Shown here piece by piece: positions 61,453 to 64,000 of a DNA stretch of 64,000 nucleotides. The notes below the pieces were generated by a model. The model was not told the DNA's origin. It saw only the letters and a list, made by a program, of their open reading frames with translations, and did no database searches. The position numbers and the translations under genes were made by a program. Source of the stretch: Bacteroidales bacterium (GTDB lineage Bacteria; Bacteroidota; Bacteroidia; Bacteroidales; UBA932); the NCBI GenBank assembly GCA_017509685.1, contig JAFWPA010000020.1, positions 1-64,000 on the forward strand, in the 5' to 3' direction. Every line of letters starts with the position of its first letter. Within the stretch, counting starts at the first letter, position 1.

Positions 61453-62906
61453 TGCCTATGAAACGATTCTCCATACCGCTGCTGATCCTGTCCCTATGGG
61501 CTTGCCAGCAGGCCGAAGATACCCGATACTTCGCTCCGGAGCTGAGCTTTGAGGCGGCCGATTACAGCGTGCAGGCCGCCCAGGGCTGCGCCGACGTGGT
61601 GATCACCTTCTCCCGTCCTGCCACCGTGGATTTCCAGATAGACCTGGTGATTACCAGCGGGCTGCAGGAGGGCGTGCAGTACAGCGTGCCTTCCCATTCG
61701 CTGGCGGTAGCCAAGGGCGCCTCTGAAGCCCGTCTGCACATTACCCTGGTAGACGATGAAATCTGGGACGAGTCTTCTTACATCGACATCCTGCTCACCC
61801 CCGGTGAGCGCTATACCATAGACCCCGCCAAGGCCTGCGCTACGCGCGTGAACATCTCCAAGCAGGTGGTGATTCCCGTGCTGCGCCTGAGCGTTCCGGA
61901 AGCCCAGTTGGAGGTGAACCCCTACCTGGCCCCCACGGTGACGCTGCAACTGGCCGCCGACAAGGCTCCGCTCTCCGACCTGGAGGTGGACCTGCAGCCC
62001 GAAGGCCTGGCGCCCGGCGCCGGCTTCCTCATCGACGGGAAAGCCAGCAGCGCCATCCTGCTTCCGGCGGGTGTCACGGAGGGCAGTTACTCCGTCCAGA
62101 TCCTGAAGATTGACCAGTCTGGCTTTGACCAGCAGTTCACGCTGTCCATGTCGGCCCAAAAGGGCAAGTACGGCGTGGGCACGGAAGGCGCTTCCGTGAG
62201 CATCCACCTGTCAGACCCTGCGGTGAACTTCAAACCGTTGTGGAAGTTCCCGGCCCCGGTGGGCGAGGGCTACCATGTGCGTCAGGCCATCAAGGGAGCC
62301 GACGGTAACTACAATGGCAACCAGTTCGCCTCCTGGACTTTGTCGGCCGAGGGCTCCAATTACCTGAAGAGCCTGCGCACCATGACCGACGCCACCTTCG
62401 GCTGTCTGTCCAACAACACGGGCCTGCATATGCTGCGCCTCACGGAGTTCTTCCCCAACCTGGCCTATCCCAATGCCATTACCATTGTGGATTACGGCAA
62501 CGGTGCCACCACCCGCGGTTTCTCGCCGGCCGATTCCCTGTTCCGCTTCGTGCTGGATCCCGGCTCTTCCACCCAGGGAGACCTGATGCTGGACAAGCCC
62601 CGTACGTTTACGGCTTTCTATGGCAGTTACGAAGACTGGAAGAACGCCTGGCAAAAGGATTCCAAGGCCACCGGCGGAGACATCTTCGCCTCTACCAATC
62701 CCGCTATCACCGGCCACGTGGATGTGGTGCTGGAGAAACTGGAAGGCCGTTTTGACCTGTCCGACGCCAACAACACCCTGATATTTACCGCCTGGTTCTA
62801 CTGCGACAGTCCGGATTTTATGGACGGCGTAGACTTCGATACCCTGCATGCCGTCCAGGAGGATGGCCTGTGGAAAGTGGAATATAAACTGTGGCCCAGA
62901 AATTAA
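61452..62906 (+). CDS. Surface lipoprotein with Calx-beta-like domains
   Basis: 484 residues (ATG 61458 is an equal alternative). Lipoprotein signal LLILSLWACQ. The first part resembles Calx-beta or DUF4843 modules (VVITFSRPATVDFQIDLVIT, LVDDEIWDESSYIDILLTPG), followed by a second such domain and a C-terminal domain of unknown type (240-484). It could bind the locus substrate at the cell surface. It overlaps its neighbours by one base on each side. Confidence 0.7.
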   Translation: MPMKRFSIPLLILSLWACQQAEDTRYFAPELSFEAADYSVQAAQGCADVVITFSRPATVDFQIDLVITSGLQEGVQYSVPSHSLAVAKGASEARLHITLVDDEIWDESSYIDILLTPGERYTIDPAKACATRVNISKQVVIPVLRLSVPEAQLEVNPYLAPTVTLQLAADKAPLSDLEVDLQPEGLAPGAGFLIDGKASSAILLPAGVTEGSYSVQILKIDQSGFDQQFTLSMSAQKGKYGVGTEGASVSIHLSDPAVNFKPLWKFPAPVGEGYHVRQAIKGADGNYNGNQFASWTLSAEGSNYLKSLRTMTDATFGCLSNNTGLHMLRLTEFFPNLAYPNAITIVDYGNGATTRGFSPADSLFRFVLDPGSSTQGDLMLDKPRTFTAFYGSYEDWKNAWQKDSKATGGDIFASTNPAITGHVDVVLEKLEGRFDLSDANNTLIFTAWFYCDSPDFMDGVDFDTLHAVQEDGLWKVEYKLWPRN

Positions 62907-64000
62907 TGAGAAAGCTGCTGAGTACCTGCCTTGCCTTGCTGCTGTTCCTGCCCCTGGGGGCCAGGGAGCAGGTATTGTGGCATCTGCCCAAGGACAAGCT
63001 GGGTCAGCCCGTGCTTTTCGGCTCGCGTATCGTAGACGTGAACCGTCCCATGGGCAAAGTCTTCGCACCGGGCCAGCGCAACGCCCGTCCCGTGCTCATG
63101 AGTTTCCAGCAGGATACCACCGGCATGTTCCTGGTGCCTGCCCAGTATCAGCCCTTCCTGGACAGCGGCAAGCTCCTGAAGTATCACCACGTGCACACGG
63201 TCTATTTTCCCATCGTGGAGGAAAAGGCCGACACCTTGGTCCTGGACATCTCCCGCTACTTCTACCGGTATCCGCCGCAGATATCGGCCATCCCGCCCCG
63301 CGAGATGAAGCAGGAGGTGCGCACGTCTCACGAATACCTGGGTACGGTGGAAGAACCGGACTATATGCAGGTGAACTGCCGCTACTGCTTTGAGAGCGGC
63401 CTGGACGTGACGGTCGCCTGCTACGTGCTCTTCCTGCCGGAGCAGCCCATGACTCCCTACCTGGTGAATCCTTCCCGCGCGGGCTATAACCGCGTGGAAG
63501 TGGTCGATGAAGAAGGCTGGCGGCACGCTTCCTCCCAGCGCTGGAACCTGGACCAGGGCCGCGAGATGGTCTTTTATGTGGACCATGCCTTCCCGGAGGG
63601 CTGGTTCCCTTACATCAAGGAAGGACTGGAAGACTGGAACAAGGCCTTCGAGGCCGTAGGACTGGGCAGCCCCATCACCGTGCTTCCGGAACCGGAAGGG
63701 CTCAACCGTAATTCCCCCCTGGTGAATATGGTGCGCTATATGGACGTGCCCGAGTCCAATGCCAAGGGAGATGTGCTGTGCGACCCCCGCAGCGGCGAAA
63801 TCCTGCAGGGGGACATCCTGTGGTGGAAGAACGTGAAAGACCTCATTGAACTGTGGCGGTATGTACAGACGGGAGCTGCGGACCCGATGGCCCGCCTGCC
63901 GGAATATCCCCTGGAGATGCTGGGGCCCATGATCCGGTATTCCGTGTGCCACGAGATGGGTCACGTGCTGGGCCTGTCCCACAATATGGGCGGCTCCTGG
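62906..64000 (+). CDS. Secreted zinc metalloprotease, DUF5117/DUF4953 type (cut by window end)
   Basis: 365 residues present, frame open at 64000. Signal peptide MRKLLSTCLALLLFLPLGA, a beta-rich DUF5117-like domain, then the metzincin-type zinc site CHEMGHVLGLSHNM with His349, Glu350, His353 and His359. Relatives are about 800-900 residues, so more than half may be missing. A protease at the end of a TonB-receptor operon suggests degradation of host or dietary protein followed by uptake. Confidence 0.85.
   Translation, partial: MRKLLSTCLALLLFLPLGAREQVLWHLPKDKLGQPVLFGSRIVDVNRPMGKVFAPGQRNARPVLMSFQQDTTGMFLVPAQYQPFLDSGKLLKYHHVHTVYFPIVEEKADTLVLDISRYFYRYPPQISAIPPREMKQEVRTSHEYLGTVEEPDYMQVNCRYCFESGLDVTVACYVLFLPEQPMTPYLVNPSRAGYNRVEVVDEEGWRHASSQRWNLDQGREMVFYVDHAFPEGWFPYIKEGLEDWNKAFEAVGLGSPITVLPEPEGLNRNSPLVNMVRYMDVPESNAKGDVLCDPRSGEILQGDILWWKNVKDLIELWRYVQTGAADPMARLPEYPLEMLGPMIRYSVCHEMGHVLGLSHNMGGSW

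Overview
The window looks like a piece of a GC-rich Bacteroidota chromosome, most likely order Bacteroidales; I cannot name the genus. The evidence is repeated promoters of the Bacteroidota type (TTG about 20 nt upstream of TAnnTTTG), a short primary sigma factor without region 1.1, several TonB-dependent receptors and lipoproteins, a BtuG-BtuB cobalamin locus, and families such as DUF4876, DUF6850 and short VanZ that are typical of the group. Coding density is very high, with many 1-14 bp overlaps. I see no insertion sequence, prophage, CRISPR array or rRNA.

Layout. 1-1175: gmk (cut by the window edge) and nadD, divergent. 1195-5452: a dispersed hairpin repeat, then a cobalamin riboswitch driving a B12-uptake operon (BtuG-like lipoprotein, BtuB-like receptor, short FecCD-type permease). 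5453-5917 is gene-free and rich in repeats and palindromes. 5918-7936: a DnaQ-like exonuclease and dnaN on the minus strand. 8068-13421: a TIR-transmembrane gene, a PEGA/barrel gene and a convergent membrane-Rossmann-RyR gene, the best candidate for an uncharacterised signalling or stress module. 13526-17567: htrA, rpoD, argS. 17571-25567: a five-gene minus-strand operon (TPR, MBL hydrolase, MsbA-like ABC exporter, VanZ-like, amidase-like). 25614-28616: a degenerate M28 peptidase and recQ, convergent around a second hairpin repeat. 28650-33854: ybaK, MATE transporter, DUF1295, queD, queE and a flavoprotein. 33927-38696: tRNA-Thr, a third hairpin repeat, then FKBP, pnuC, BadF-type kinase, recR, gltD-like, queC. 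38814-42647: corA, an FtsX-like permease, rbfA and tyrS. 42725-49611: M16 protease lipoprotein, nrdD-nrdG, GH109-type oxidoreductase. 49696-53227: NfeD-like protein, flotillin, small XRE regulator, manC, two tRNA-Lys. 53258-55849: small membrane proteins and an AI-2E-type permease. 55942-64000: TonB receptor, DUF4876 lipoprotein, DUF6850 barrel, Calx-beta-like lipoprotein and a secreted zinc metalloprotease cut by the window end.

Two things cut across the genes. First, the heptamer ATCGGCC (or GGCCGAT) is strikingly frequent: I counted about 95 copies by eye in 64 kb, nearly all inside genes and on both strands, often forcing otherwise rare codons. It could be a Chi-like, uptake or other DNA-level signal. 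Second, several genes start only 3-7 nt after the TAnnTTTG box, which predicts leaderless or nearly leaderless mRNAs.
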